Below are positions 56,855 through 64,000 of a stretch of 64,000 nucleotides of DNA, piece by piece. The stretch's first letter is position 1; the number at the start of each line of letters is the position of its first letter. Source of the DNA: Brevibacillus sedimenti (GTDB lineage: Bacteria > Bacillota > Bacilli > Brevibacillales > Brevibacillaceae). The position numbers and the translations under genes are program-made. A model generated the notes under the pieces. That model made no database searches, was not told the DNA's origin, and saw nothing but the letters and a program-made list of their open reading frames with translations. The DNA lies in contig NZ_CP064048.1 of assembly GCF_020923495.1 (NCBI RefSeq), positions 2,435,501-2,499,500 on the forward strand, read 5' to 3'.

Positions 56855-56885
56855 GTGTTTACAACGTGTTGACAATGTGGGCCAC
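56850..56885. other. Attachment site of element B, sigK exon 1 side
   Basis: Minus-strand order: sigK exon 1 GCCCACATTGTC, core AA (56870-56869), CACGT, arm TGTAAACAC (56863-56855). CACAT-N2-TCAA is shared with the other end. Confidence 0.8.
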
Positions 56886-57068
56886 AAGCCGCAGATTGTG
56901 CTCGATCAGTTTGTTGCGCGCGTACGGGTCCCCTTCTGCCATCAGCTTCAGGTATTTTTCCTCTTCTGTATCGGGCAGTGGCTGGGGAAACGCGTTGTTC
57001 TTGACGTAGGCCACAAACAGCATGAGTTCCTTGAACAACAGGGAAAGCGCCGCTAAGATGCTGGACAC
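56859..57068 (-). CDS. sigK: SigK exon 1 (N-terminal part of sigma-K)
   Basis: GTG 57068 with GGAGGTG upstream; 66 sigK codons (57068-56871) from [20 protein letters not shown] to LRLVAHIV, followed after the AA core by a short tail NTL and a stop (TAA 56859) that come from element B. Contains the pro-sequence-like hydrophobic N-terminus and the NNAFPQPL and [11 protein letters not shown] parts of sigma region 2. Corresponds to the front of B. subtilis spoIVCB. The truncated product cannot work as a sigma factor. Confidence 0.93.
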   Translation of the reverse strand: MSSILAALSLLFKELMLFVAYVKNNAFPQPLPDTEEEKYLKLMAEGDPYARNKLIEHNLRLVAHIVNTL

Positions 57069-57261
57069 GTCTGCCACCTCCACGTCTGGATGCTTACTCC
57101 TATCCATATGTGGGCGGCTGCCCATGCGTGCCTGTACGGGAAAAAGGACGGCGCGAACGGAACGGCTGGGGAACCGTGATCGGCCAGGGGGTGATCTGAA
57201 GCCTTTAAGCCAAAGTGACGCCCCGGAACGCGTCGCCGGGGCTGGAAAAGGTGCATGCCGA

Positions 57262-57444
57262 TCATTGGGCGTCGGTAATGCGCAGATAGGAAATGTTTTG
57301 TACGTTGATCACGATGTCATCGTATTGAAGCCACCCGTCGCTGAGGTTGGCAATCATCTGGACGATCTCTTCCGGTTCGCTCGACCGGATGGTAACGGAT
57401 TCGCCTCCGGAAAAATAAAAGGTGATGTTTTTTACCGCCTTCAT
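57262..57444 (-). CDS. Small hypothetical protein of 60 residues
   Basis: ATG 57444 has AAAAGGAGA about ten bases upstream. Sequence [20 protein letters not shown] ... suggests alternating beta strands and a short helix ([14 protein letters not shown]). No family recognised. It lies upstream of sigK on the same strand with about 190 bp between. Confidence 0.65.
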   Translation of the reverse strand: MKAVKNITFYFSGGESVTIRSSEPEEIVQMIANLSDGWLQYDDIVINVQNISYLRITDAQ

Positions 57445-57691
57445 CTGTACCAGTCTCCTTTTCGCAGCTTGCCACTGAGGCAGGGTGTTCACGGGAACGA
57501 GGACTTCGGTTCAGGTGCCGCGCGCCTCCTTCCCTACACCTCATGTATCGGTAAAATCACGAAATTCTGAAAGTGCCGGTTGAGAAGGATTTCGTTGGTT
57601 TATGTGTTCGCGTCGCATTTGCCAGGATGCCGGAGACGATAGAATGGAATTGGATGGCTTGTTTATGAAAATCATGCAGGGAGAGGTTCGT

Positions 57692-58318
57692 ATGAGTGAT
57701 GTATTCCGTTACGTGCCCAATCATGCGGAGATTGGCGTTGGACTTGCGCTGCTGGATGAACAGGAAAACTATGTGTTCTTTCTAGCTGGAACAAGACACA
57801 AGTTCACTTCAAATGAATTATTTTACGCTGGAATTGGCGGTCATCTGGAACCAGGAGAAGATTTGCTGTCGTGCGGAAAAAGAGAAGCGATGGAAGAAAT
57901 CGGAGCGGAGGTGCACATACAGTGTTCACCCGTAAATCCGGTGTACATCTCCAAAGACAAGGAAATCCGGACCATTACCATGACAGATGAATGCAAACCG
58001 CTGGCCATTTATGAAATGATACATCCGAGCGGTAGTCCCAGGGAAGGGGAGATCTATTACCTGGTCATCTATCAGGCAACATTGAGATCGTCACTCACAC
58101 ACTTGAAAACAGATGAAGTATCCGGGGTCATTGCCATGAAGAAAGAGCAGGTCAAGAAAGGGGTTTTCCGCAGAGCCACCCTGCAAACGCTTGTGGACGA
58201 AGGGGCTCGCCTGATCGCAAGCAGTCCCCACATCCAGCCTGATGTGATTGTCTATCCGATCGGAACGGCTGAGGCATTGTCATACTACTTGAATTACATG
58301 GAAAGCAATCAACGTTGA
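57692..58318 (+). CDS. Nudix hydrolase
   Basis: 208 residues with a full Nudix box (G-HLEPG-E-7 residues-REAMEEIGAEV, near residues 48-72), which binds Mg2+ and cleaves nucleoside diphosphate derivatives. The C-terminal 80 residues are an additional alpha-rich region. Substrate unknown. ATG 57692 has GGGAGAGG five bases upstream; upstream in-frame ATGs have none. GC content is lower than its surroundings. Confidence 0.85.
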   Translation: MSDVFRYVPNHAEIGVGLALLDEQENYVFFLAGTRHKFTSNELFYAGIGGHLEPGEDLLSCGKREAMEEIGAEVHIQCSPVNPVYISKDKEIRTITMTDECKPLAIYEMIHPSGSPREGEIYYLVIYQATLRSSLTHLKTDEVSGVIAMKKEQVKKGVFRRATLQTLVDEGARLIASSPHIQPDVIVYPIGTAEALSYYLNYMESNQR

Positions 58319-58376
58319 TGACCGTTTGTGTACTTTAAGGACTTCCACCATACCTTCCACATATGAACAAGAGCGT

Positions 58377-58415
58377 GAGTCGAGCCATGTCCGAATCGTG
58401 AAAATGGCTCGACTC
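58377..58415. terminator. Terminator between the Nudix and LOG genes
   Basis: 12-bp stem GAGTCGAGCCAT / ATGGCTCGACTC with a 15-nt loop; T-rich CTTCTATTCTTT follows on the plus strand. Confidence 0.7.
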
Positions 58416-58434
58416 CTTCTATTCTTTCATTTCC

Positions 58435-59016
58435 CTATTCGTCTTTTTGCCCCCACTTGTTCGACAGTTCCGGCCGTTGATAGGCGGCCAGTTTGTCCAG
58501 CAGGCGGGCCGGGTCGCTGTCGCTGACGAGCAGGTCGGCGTGGGAGGAGGGCATGAACCCGGCGCTTACGGCGTTCCCAATCATCTGCAGGAGCGGCGTG
58601 TAGTACCCGTTGACGTTGAGAATGCCCACCGGTTTTTGGTGGATGCCCAACTGGCACCAACTGACGGCTTCAAACAGTTCTTCCCACGTACCGTAGCCGC
58701 CGGGGAGGGCGATAAAGGCATCCGACAGCTCCGCCATTTTCGCTTTCCGCCCGTGCATGTCAGCCACTTCGTAGAACTGGCTCAATCCCGTGTGGGCCAT
58801 TTCGCCGCGAAACAATCCGCGCGGCATCACTCCGATCGCTGTGCCTCCAGATTCCAGCACGGCATTTGCGGTGCAGCCCATCAGCCCCAGGTTGGAGCCG
58901 CCGTAGACCAACCCCAGTCCCCGCCGGGCAATCTCTTGGCCAAGTTTTCGGGCCGTCTCGGCGTACACTGCATCGACGCCCGGATTGGAGCCGGCGTAGA
59001 CACATACATTGTTCAT
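58435..59016 (-). CDS. LOG-family protein (TIGR00730, YvdD-like)
   Basis: 193 residues of the lysine-decarboxylase-like/LOG family: nucleotide-binding VYGGSNLGLMG (residues about 38-48) and the diagnostic PGGYGTWEE (about 104-112). Characterised members hydrolyse nucleoside 5'-monophosphates to base and ribose-5-phosphate (cytokinin activation in plants, purine nucleotide nucleosidases in bacteria). GGAGGG upstream of ATG 59016. Stand-alone gene. Confidence 0.9.
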   Translation of the reverse strand: MNNVCVYAGSNPGVDAVYAETARKLGQEIARRGLGLVYGGSNLGLMGCTANAVLESGGTAIGVMPRGLFRGEMAHTGLSQFYEVADMHGRKAKMAELSDAFIALPGGYGTWEELFEAVSWCQLGIHQKPVGILNVNGYYTPLLQMIGNAVSAGFMPSSHADLLVSDSDPARLLDKLAAYQRPELSNKWGQKDE

Positions 59017-59103
59017 GATTTCTCCCTCCTGTCTCTCTGATTGACTCTCTTTTCACCACCGTATAGTATACCAGCGATTGCAGAAAAAGGAAGGAAGAGG
59101 AGC

Positions 59104-59322
59104 ATGACCATTGTCGAGCTTCAGCAATGGGTTTCCCGGTTTCACAGCAGTCGCTGCTGGACGGAGTACGGACCGTTTATCCGGACCGGTTTTTTAATGG
59201 AAGAGTGGGCGAGCTGGCACGAGCCGTCCGCGCCGCGGAAATCCGCCGGGATCGTCCGGACGAGTCGCCGAAACAAACTGCTGAACAGGTTTAACAGCCA
59301 GTCTGACAAAGCAGGCTCATAG
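59104..59322 (+). pseudogene. MazG-like nucleotide pyrophosphohydrolase, frameshifted remnant
   Basis: Starts MTIVELQQWVSRFHSSRCWT ... FIRTGFLMEE, a typical MazG-like (COG1694) start with GAAGAGGAG just upstream. After GFLMEE the frame breaks at about 59205: one extra base would give EVGELARAVRAAEIRRDRPD, the expected continuation. That second frame also ends early (TAA at about 59292), so the C-terminal half with its catalytic EED helix is missing. The gene is therefore broken at least twice. Confidence 0.72.
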
Positions 59323-59473
59323 CAGAAGCAGATGCCGCCGCATCGGTGGAGCTTGGTGTGGAACGATGTTACATTACCTCAGTCGGATGGGTGCCTTGCG
59401 GGGATAATCATGCGGGTGTGCGGGAAATGTAACCATATCGACAAGACTATTTCACGTTCGGTATGGAGGATCA

Positions 59474-61099
59474 ATGGTGTTGCGAAAAACATGTGTCGCA
59501 CTGCTTGTCACTGCCCTGATGTCCCTCTCAATTGTCTCCTGCGGCGGTCCGCATGCGGACGAGACGCCCCAGCCCCGGACAGCCCGTCTCCAAGCGACTG
59601 GCGATCGCCCAAAGGTCATCGTCCTGCTGGTCGATTCCCTGCTGTCCTCGTCAATCGACCGGCTGCTCGCCGCCAACAAGCTACCGGCGCTCCGGTTTCT
59701 CATCGAAAACGGCGTCTACAAGCGGGATGTCATCAGTTCTTTTCCCACCATGTCACTCACCGTCGACAGTTCGCTGTTGACCGGAACCTATGCCGACGGG
59801 CACGGAATTCCCGGACTGCTCTGGTATCATTCCGCGGAAAAGCGGATCGTCAACTACGGCGACGGCTCGCGTGTCGTGTGGCAGTACGGTCCCCGGCAAC
59901 TGCTGACGGACAGCTTGTACAACCTGAATCAGCAGCATCTCTCCAAGCGGGTTGAGACGCTGCATGAAGAGCTGGATCAGGCGGGACTCACCTCCGCCTC
60001 CATCAACGGTCTGATCTATCGGGGCAACGTTCCGCACGAACTGATCCTGCCGGCCAATCTGGCCAAGCTCGTCCTGAACACACAGAAGATTTCCGTCAGG
60101 GGGCCGCATCTGCTCGGCTTCGGGACGCTGTCCAGTGTAACGCGTCAGCCACTGCCGGAGGGGCCGCTGCAGGCGTTCGGCTTTAACGATGCCTACACCG
60201 CGCAGAGCCTCGTCAGCCTGGTGGGTGAGGGCCGGCTTCCGGATGTGACCGTTGCCTATTTTCCCGACATGGACGGCCGGCTGCACAAAAACGGCCCCGA
60301 TGATACGTCCGGCGTAGAAACCTTGGACCGGCAGCTGCAGATCATCCTCAATGCGTTCGGCGATTGGCGGCGGGCGCTGGAACACCATGTGTTTGTCGTC
60401 ATCGGCGACAGCGGTGTGGCAGCGACGGCAGCGGACAGGACGGCTGCCGTCATCGAGCTGGACAAGAAGTTGACCGCAGCCGGGTATCGCGTCCTGCCGT
60501 TGGGAAGGCAGGCAGACACCCAAGACGATGTCGCAATTGCCGTCAACGGCCGGATGTGTTATGTATACGCCTTGTCGCCGCAAGCGACGCTGTCCGGGTT
60601 GCTCAACGCCTTGGGCAACGAACCGCGGATCGATCTGATCGCTTGGAAGGAAGGAGAGTGGGTACAGGTCCAACGCGGCGGCAGCGGCAACCGTCTGCGC
60701 TTCCGGCTTGGCGGAACGCACCGGGACCCGTACGGGCGCACATGGGACGTCGAGGGGGACTGGGCGGTGCTGGGCCTGGCCCGCGATGGCGTCACCGGGC
60801 GCATCCATTCACGGGCATACCCTGATGGCTTGAGCCGCCTGCATGGCGCGCTGCATTCGCATCCCGGCAAGTACCTGGTCGTGACGGCCGTTCCAGGTGC
60901 CGAATTTCACGCCAACGGATCGCCCAACCATCCGGGCGGAGGCAACCACGGGGGACTGCATCGCGAGGACTCCCTGGTTCCCTTCATCGCAGCGGGGAAA
61001 GGGAGGCTGCCCGCACCGCCCGCCCGCATCGTGGACGTGAAGGCGTACCTGCTGTCGCTCATTAAGGCGAACCGCGGGCAGATCAAAACAGGCCGTTGA
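59474..61099 (+). CDS. Alkaline phosphatase-superfamily lipoprotein (phosphodiesterase-like)
   Basis: 541 residues. Lipoprotein signal with lipobox SIVSC (Cys 23), then a type I phosphodiesterase/nucleotide pyrophosphatase fold: metal Asp in VLLVDSLL, nucleophile region SSFPTMSLTVDSSLLTGTYA, then YFPDMDGRLHKNGPD with Asp and His, VIGDSG, and a final GGGNHGGLHRED His. The normal DHG in the last Asp-His pair is replaced by GDSG, so one metal ligand seems altered. GGAGG lies four bases ahead of ATG 59474. Extracellular phosphoester cleavage is likely; substrate unknown. Confidence 0.85.
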   Translation: MVLRKTCVALLVTALMSLSIVSCGGPHADETPQPRTARLQATGDRPKVIVLLVDSLLSSSIDRLLAANKLPALRFLIENGVYKRDVISSFPTMSLTVDSSLLTGTYADGHGIPGLLWYHSAEKRIVNYGDGSRVVWQYGPRQLLTDSLYNLNQQHLSKRVETLHEELDQAGLTSASINGLIYRGNVPHELILPANLAKLVLNTQKISVRGPHLLGFGTLSSVTRQPLPEGPLQAFGFNDAYTAQSLVSLVGEGRLPDVTVAYFPDMDGRLHKNGPDDTSGVETLDRQLQIILNAFGDWRRALEHHVFVVIGDSGVAATAADRTAAVIELDKKLTAAGYRVLPLGRQADTQDDVAIAVNGRMCYVYALSPQATLSGLLNALGNEPRIDLIAWKEGEWVQVQRGGSGNRLRFRLGGTHRDPYGRTWDVEGDWAVLGLARDGVTGRIHSRAYPDGLSRLHGALHSHPGKYLVVTAVPGAEFHANGSPNHPGGGNHGGLHREDSLVPFIAAGKGRLPAPPARIVDVKAYLLSLIKANRGQIKTGR

Positions 61100-61113
61100 C
61101 ACGGAATGCACAC

Positions 61114-61149
61114 GGAAAAGAAAAGCGGCCATCCTTTGCCGATGGCCGC
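61114..61149 (-). terminator. Terminator of the GreA-like gene
   Basis: 9-bp perfect stem GCGGCCATC / GATGGCCGC, 7-nt loop, and on the minus strand TTTTCTTTTCC follows. Confidence 0.8.
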
Positions 61150-61196
61150 AGTCTATGAACTGTATATACACGGCGGAAGTGCCGTTGTTTTCCACG

Positions 61197-61634
61197 TTAC
61201 CAGTCGACGAAGCGGACGGCGCGCACGATCACCTCTGTCGTGCCCATGGGCATTTCCAGGCGCAGTGTGTCGTCTACGGCCTGCATCAGCAACTGTCGAC
61301 CGAGGGGCGACAGGAACGAGATGCGTCCCGCATCCGGATCGGTCTGTTCCGGGAAGCAGATCGTCAACTGCTCCTCGTATCCATCTTCAACATAGTGCAG
61401 CGTTACTTGTGATCCGATCACCACTTTGGGCAGATCGGACGTTGTGTTCCCGGCTGTCTCTTGCAGCAGGGATTCCACTGTCGATACGTACAGATCCAGC
61501 CACTGGCTGGCTTTTTGGCGTTCGGCCGGTTTTCCGGCAAAATGCAAATCCAGGAATGGAGTGCGCTGTTCGTCAAAATAGACAAGCTGCTCCACCAGTC
61601 GGCGGTGCAGGGGGGTGAGGGTGCTATGGTTCAC
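61197..61634 (-). CDS. GreA/GreB-like protein
   Basis: 145 residues. The C-terminal half has the GreA/GreB FKBP-like pattern (VVIGSQVTLHYVEDGYEE ... DAGRISFLSPLGRQLLMQAV). The N-terminal coiled coil is shortened and lacks the acidic tip needed for transcript cleavage, so it may bind polymerase without stimulating cleavage. GTG 61634 is eight bases after AGGAG; ATG 61643 touches the same site. The true greA, next to udk in Bacillus, is not in this window. Confidence 0.75.
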   Translation of the reverse strand: MNHSTLTPLHRRLVEQLVYFDEQRTPFLDLHFAGKPAERQKASQWLDLYVSTVESLLQETAGNTTSDLPKVVIGSQVTLHYVEDGYEEQLTICFPEQTDPDAGRISFLSPLGRQLLMQAVDDTLRLEMPMGTTEVIVRAVRFVDW

Positions 61635-61643
61635 CGTAATCAT

Positions 61644-61845
61644 CTCCTATTCGTATTGGAATGGACCACCGTTCAGCAAAGGTTGTGAGTCGCCAGGGCG
61701 TTCGCCTCATCTTCATACTGCAATCTCCTCCGAATAAAAGAATGTGGCCCCCTGCTCAAACGCATGGGACCTTGCTTCCATTTTACCTTATTTGAGGAAA
61801 AATACAACATGCTTTCCAGTGACACTTAGGACTTTGCCTGCAACA
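61644..61845. other. Gene-free stretch
   Basis: About 200 bp between the GreA-like gene and the terminator of the FixH-like gene. No gene, repeat or RNA signal was recognised. Confidence 0.4.
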
Positions 61846-61875
61846 CGAAAACCCTTGCACCTGCAAGGGTTTTCG
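61846..61875. terminator. Terminator of the FixH/YtkA-like gene
   Basis: 13-bp perfect stem CGAAAACCCTTGC / GCAAGGGTTTTCG with loop ACCT; T-rich on both strands. Confidence 0.85.
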
Positions 61876-61881
61876 CTGCGA

Positions 61882-62670
61882 TTATCGGACGTGGAGGGTG
61901 TACTCCTTGTGGTCGTGGATCGTTTCGTCTTTTTCCACGTGGACGTTGACCGTGTAGTCACCGGAAGCGGGCAGGGTGACGGATGCGCTGTATACGCCCG
62001 GCTGCGTTTCCGCGGCGTCGACAAACTGATGGCGTTCTTCGCCTGCGCGCCAGTATTCAAAACGTACCGCGGCTTTGCTAAGCGGCTGGTTGTCTTTTGT
62101 CAGGCTGACGGTCAAAGCGGCCGTTTCGTTGGCTGTGAGCGTGTCAGCTGCTTGAAAGTGATAGTTGATGCCACTGGTGTGCTGGTGGTCCGCGCCGTGT
62201 TCACCGCCGTGCTCGTGATTGACGGCTTGTCCGTTGCCGTGACCGTCATGGTTCTCCGGTTGAGACGTGGGTTGGTCGCTGCCGGCTGCCTTGACCGTAA
62301 AAGGATGCTTCTGCATGTTGTGGAAGTCACGCGCGGTCACGTGGTACATCACGTAGTAGGAGCCGGGTTCGGCAAATGATGTTTGCGCCGTGTAGACGCC
62401 GTCTTTTGCCAGCGTCGCGGGGATCGTTGCGTGCTGTTCCTGCCCGTCTTTCCACAGTTCAAACTCCACGCTGCTGGCGTCGTTGACGGGAGCGCCGTCC
62501 TGTGTCACCGTGACCGCAAAGGTGATCGCTTCTCCGGCGACCGGTTCCTTCGGCGTGAGCGCCAGCACCACCTCCACCGGACTGGCGGACGGCACGGCTT
62601 CTTCCTGGCCGCCGCAGCCAGCGGCCATCAGAGCCAGTGCCCCGATCAACGCGGCTATGTATCGCTTCAT
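61882..62670 (-). CDS. Lipoprotein with two FixH/YtkA-like domains and a His-rich linker
   Basis: 262 residues: lipobox LMAAGC (Cys 19), first YtkA-like domain (residues about 30-130, AGEAITFAVTVTQDGAPVND ... GVYTAQTSFAEPGSYYVMYH), a His-rich linker (ENHDGHGNGQAVNHEHGGEH) and a second copy of the domain (residues about 170-262, TANETAALTVSLTKDNQPLS ... GVYSASVTLPASGDYTVNVH). Such proteins are tied to metal, chiefly copper, delivery outside the membrane. GGGGT precedes the ATG. The neighbouring thiol-disulfide genes suggest extracytoplasmic redox or metal maturation. Confidence 0.85.
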   Translation of the reverse strand: MKRYIAALIGALALMAAGCGGQEEAVPSASPVEVVLALTPKEPVAGEAITFAVTVTQDGAPVNDASSVEFELWKDGQEQHATIPATLAKDGVYTAQTSFAEPGSYYVMYHVTARDFHNMQKHPFTVKAAGSDQPTSQPENHDGHGNGQAVNHEHGGEHGADHQHTSGINYHFQAADTLTANETAALTVSLTKDNQPLSKAAVRFEYWRAGEERHQFVDAAETQPGVYSASVTLPASGDYTVNVHVEKDETIHDHKEYTLHVR

Positions 62671-62879
62671 GCTGAATGACCCCTCTTTCTTCCTGTTCCC
62701 GACGGGTTGTCAGACGCCGTCGGATGATCGCTTTTACTCAGAGACGAGGCTCGATTGAGGATGACCCACCTCCCTCAATTATAGGCAAGAACAGGGAAAA
62801 GCCTAATGGCTCGAACGGGCTATTTCCGGACAGATGGATGGATCGTTCACACAACTGCCATTTTTATGGCCAACAACAC

Positions 62880-62904
62880 GGAAAAACCTCCCGCGGGGGG
62901 AGGC
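62880..62904 (-). terminator. Terminator of the thioredoxin-like/DsbB operon
   Basis: Minus strand: CCTCCCCC / GGGAGG stem followed by TTTTTCC, just after the thioredoxin-like gene. Confidence 0.7.
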
Positions 62905-62909
62905 TCATG

Positions 62910-63377
62910 TCATTTCGTTTGCTCCTGGAACCAGGATTTCAGCTGCTCGCCGGTTTGTCCGCCGACGAGGCGGGAGACTTCCTTGCCGTCCTTGTAGTGG
63001 ACCAGGGTAGGGGTATACTCGATGCCGTACGCGTCCCAACTGGCGCTGAATTCCAGCAGGTTGTGCTTTTTGACGTCCACGTTCAGCTCTTTGGCCACCG
63101 GCACCAGGACGGGCGTGGTAGCCCGGCAGTGCTCGCAGGTGGGGCTGTAAAAGTAGACGAACAGTTCCTCTTTTTCGTCCAGCTTTGCTTTCAGTTGATC
63201 CGGGAGAATCTGGTTGTCGTAAAGCGGATCGTTTAGTTGTTCGATCGTGGCCGGATGTAGGTTGGCTTTGCCGAAGGGATTGCCTTCCGCTGCCTTTTTG
63301 TTCGCGATGTCGGAGTAGACAATTGCGGCGATCAACAGGGCGGCCACAATGACTGAAAGAACAATGACCTTTTTCAT
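62910..63377 (-). CDS. Membrane-anchored thioredoxin-like oxidoreductase
   Basis: 155 residues: uncleaved signal anchor (VIVLSVIVAALLIAAIVYSD, residues about 4-23), then a thioredoxin fold with active site SPTCEHCRATTP near residue 80 and cis-Pro in IEYTPTLVHY. The CEHC centre and co-transcription with a DsbB-like gene suggest an oxidase for secreted proteins (BdbA/BdbD-like role). It starts 3 bp after the dsbB-like gene ends. Confidence 0.9.
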   Translation of the reverse strand: MKKVIVLSVIVAALLIAAIVYSDIANKKAAEGNPFGKANLHPATIEQLNDPLYDNQILPDQLKAKLDEKEELFVYFYSPTCEHCRATTPVLVPVAKELNVDVKKHNLLEFSASWDAYGIEYTPTLVHYKDGKEVSRLVGGQTGEQLKSWFQEQTK

Positions 63378-63380
63378 GAC

Positions 63381-63809
63381 TTAGCACTCCTTTTCGTATC
63401 TGCGAATGTAGATTTGCAGCACAGCAATCATGATGAAGGCGACCAGGGCGAGAAAAGGTATGGTGATAAAGCCAAACCAGTTGATATAGTCCGTGTTGCA
63501 GGGAATGATGCCGCAAGCATTACCCAGATCGTTCAGAGCGGGCACTTTTTGAATCAGATAGTGGTACAGGGAGATGCACCCGCCGATGACAGAAAGGATC
63601 AAGGCGTATGATGACATGCGGTAATCTTTTTTTACGGCGGCGACTCCCAACAGAATGACCAGCGGGTACATGAAAATCCGCTGGAACCAGCACAGTTCAC
63701 AGGGAATGTATTTCATCACCTCCGAAAAAAACAGGCTTCCAGCTGTAGCGATGAGTGATACCACCCATGAACCGAACAGCGCGTATTCTTTTATTTGTTC
63801 TCGTCGCAT
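63381..63809 (-). CDS. bdbC: DsbB-family disulfide bond formation protein
   Basis: 142 residues with four transmembrane helices. The two redox Cys pairs are present: CELC after the first loop (residues about 37-40, followed by WFQR, the quinone-binding Arg region) and CGIIPC in the second loop (about residues 99-104). It passes electrons from the thioredoxin-like partner to quinone, as BdbC does. First gene of the two-gene unit. Length matches BdbC. Confidence 0.92.
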   Translation of the reverse strand: MRREQIKEYALFGSWVVSLIATAGSLFFSEVMKYIPCELCWFQRIFMYPLVILLGVAAVKKDYRMSSYALILSVIGGCISLYHYLIQKVPALNDLGNACGIIPCNTDYINWFGFITIPFLALVAFIMIAVLQIYIRRYEKEC

Positions 63810-63894
63810 ATCAACACCTCGTCCTCATCTTATCACACATTACGAATGGGAAGTAACTTATTTAAAGTAATTTTTTTGAAAGACATTGATTGCC

Positions 63895-63925
63895 CAAAAA
63901 AGCGACGCCGGCAGTTGTCGGCGGC
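63895..63925 (-). terminator. Probable terminator of the next minus-strand gene
   Basis: Minus strand: GCCGCCGACAACTGCCGGCG hairpin (CGCCG / CGGCG) followed by TCGCTTTTTT. Confidence 0.55.
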
Positions 63926-63962
63926 GGGATGGCTTGTCCCGGTTGCTGCCCTGTGCAGCGGA

Positions 63963-64000
63963 TCAAAATTCCAAAGACACGCGCAAAAAAGCCGCCGAAA
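63963..64000 (-). CDS. Possible 3' end of a gene running off the window
   Basis: On the minus strand the frame SAAFLRVSLEF ends at TGA 63965-63963, about 40 bases ahead of a terminator hairpin. Only 11-12 codons are visible, so no function can be given. Confidence 0.3.
   Translation of the reverse strand, partial: SAAFLRVSLEF

Larger units (their letters stand above)
50219..56869. mobile_element. sigK intervening element B (6650 bp)
   Basis: The segment between sigK exons 1 and 2. Joining its ends puts GTGTTCACA and TGTAAACAC (8 of 9 positions inverted-repeat matches) 5 + 2 + 5 bp apart around the shared dinucleotide AA (50219-50220 and 56869-56870). Excision restores CAC ATT GTC AAA AAG TTT (H-I-V-K-K-F) as in SigK. 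Cargo: a large serine recombinase next to one end, a few very small frames, two ABC transporter modules and a YtrA-like GntR regulator. Confidence 0.9.

Noticed and set aside
56772-57056. Plus-strand frame crossing the element B/sigK exon 1 junction
   Set aside because: It is antisense to sigK exon 1 and has a poorly spaced ribosome binding site; no family similarity seen.

Overview
The window (64 kb, GC-rich, RBS-led genes, GTG/TTG starts, T-box leaders, 6S RNA between aspS and tcdA) is the chromosome of an endospore-forming Firmicute. Gene order from relA to udk follows the Bacillus subtilis relA-hisS-aspS-rarA-cymR-iscS-recD2-alaS-mltG-udk region, and GC content and gene content suggest a Paenibacillaceae-type genome such as Brevibacillus. 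This is an inference; no rRNA is present to confirm it.

Layout. 1-5.5 kb: relA 3' end, dtd, an SDR-like gene, an alpha/beta hydrolase with its double-HTH TetR regulator, and an SH3b amidase. 5.6-12.2 kb: a small HTH protein, hemZ, the T-box-controlled hisS-aspS operon, 6S RNA, tcdA. 12.2-16.5 kb: a redoxin, a DeoR regulator plus Gfo/Idh/MocA dehydrogenase, rarA, a 57-aa unannotated-looking small gene. 16.5-30.8 kb: cymR, iscS, a frameshifted recD2, PRC-barrel and small proteins, a TerC exporter under a Mn2+ (yybP-ykoY) riboswitch, an AI-2E-family transporter, T-box-alaS, ireB, ruvX, a DUF1292 protein, mltG, trmR and udk. 30.9-32.8 kb: a group IIC intron inserted directly behind the udk terminator. 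32.9-36.4 kb: a class B PBP, an antisense-overlapping JAMM protein and an HD-GYP protein. 36.7-44.9 kb: a complete sugar operon (DeoR regulator, ribulokinase-like and ribokinase-like kinases, two-permease ABC importer and LsrB-like lipoprotein). 45.1-46.9 kb: an AT-rich patch with an IS3-family element and gene remnants.

Central discovery, 46.9-57.1 kb: the mother-cell sigma factor gene sigK (minus strand) is cut into three exons by two different site-specific recombination elements. Element A (about 2.77 kb; SpoIVCA-like large serine recombinase plus an IclR regulator) sits at the codon position used by the B. subtilis skin element. Element B (6.65 kb; a different serine recombinase plus a YtrA-like GntR regulator and two ABC transporter modules) sits 138 bp upstream in the same gene. 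The crossover dinucleotides can be read from the sequence (GA for A, AA for B): each joined element end gives 9-bp inverted arms separated by exactly 5 + 2 + 5 bp. Precise excision of both gives an uninterrupted 236-codon sigK whose junctions read ...AHIV-KKFEN... and ...CIEN-EILMHL..., as in known SigK.

57.2-64 kb: a small conserved-looking protein, a Nudix hydrolase, a LOG-family protein, a decayed MazG-like gene, an alkaline-phosphatase-superfamily lipoprotein, a GreA-like protein, a FixH/YtkA-like lipoprotein with a His-rich linker, and a thioredoxin-like/DsbB pair. No tRNA, rRNA or CRISPR array was seen.
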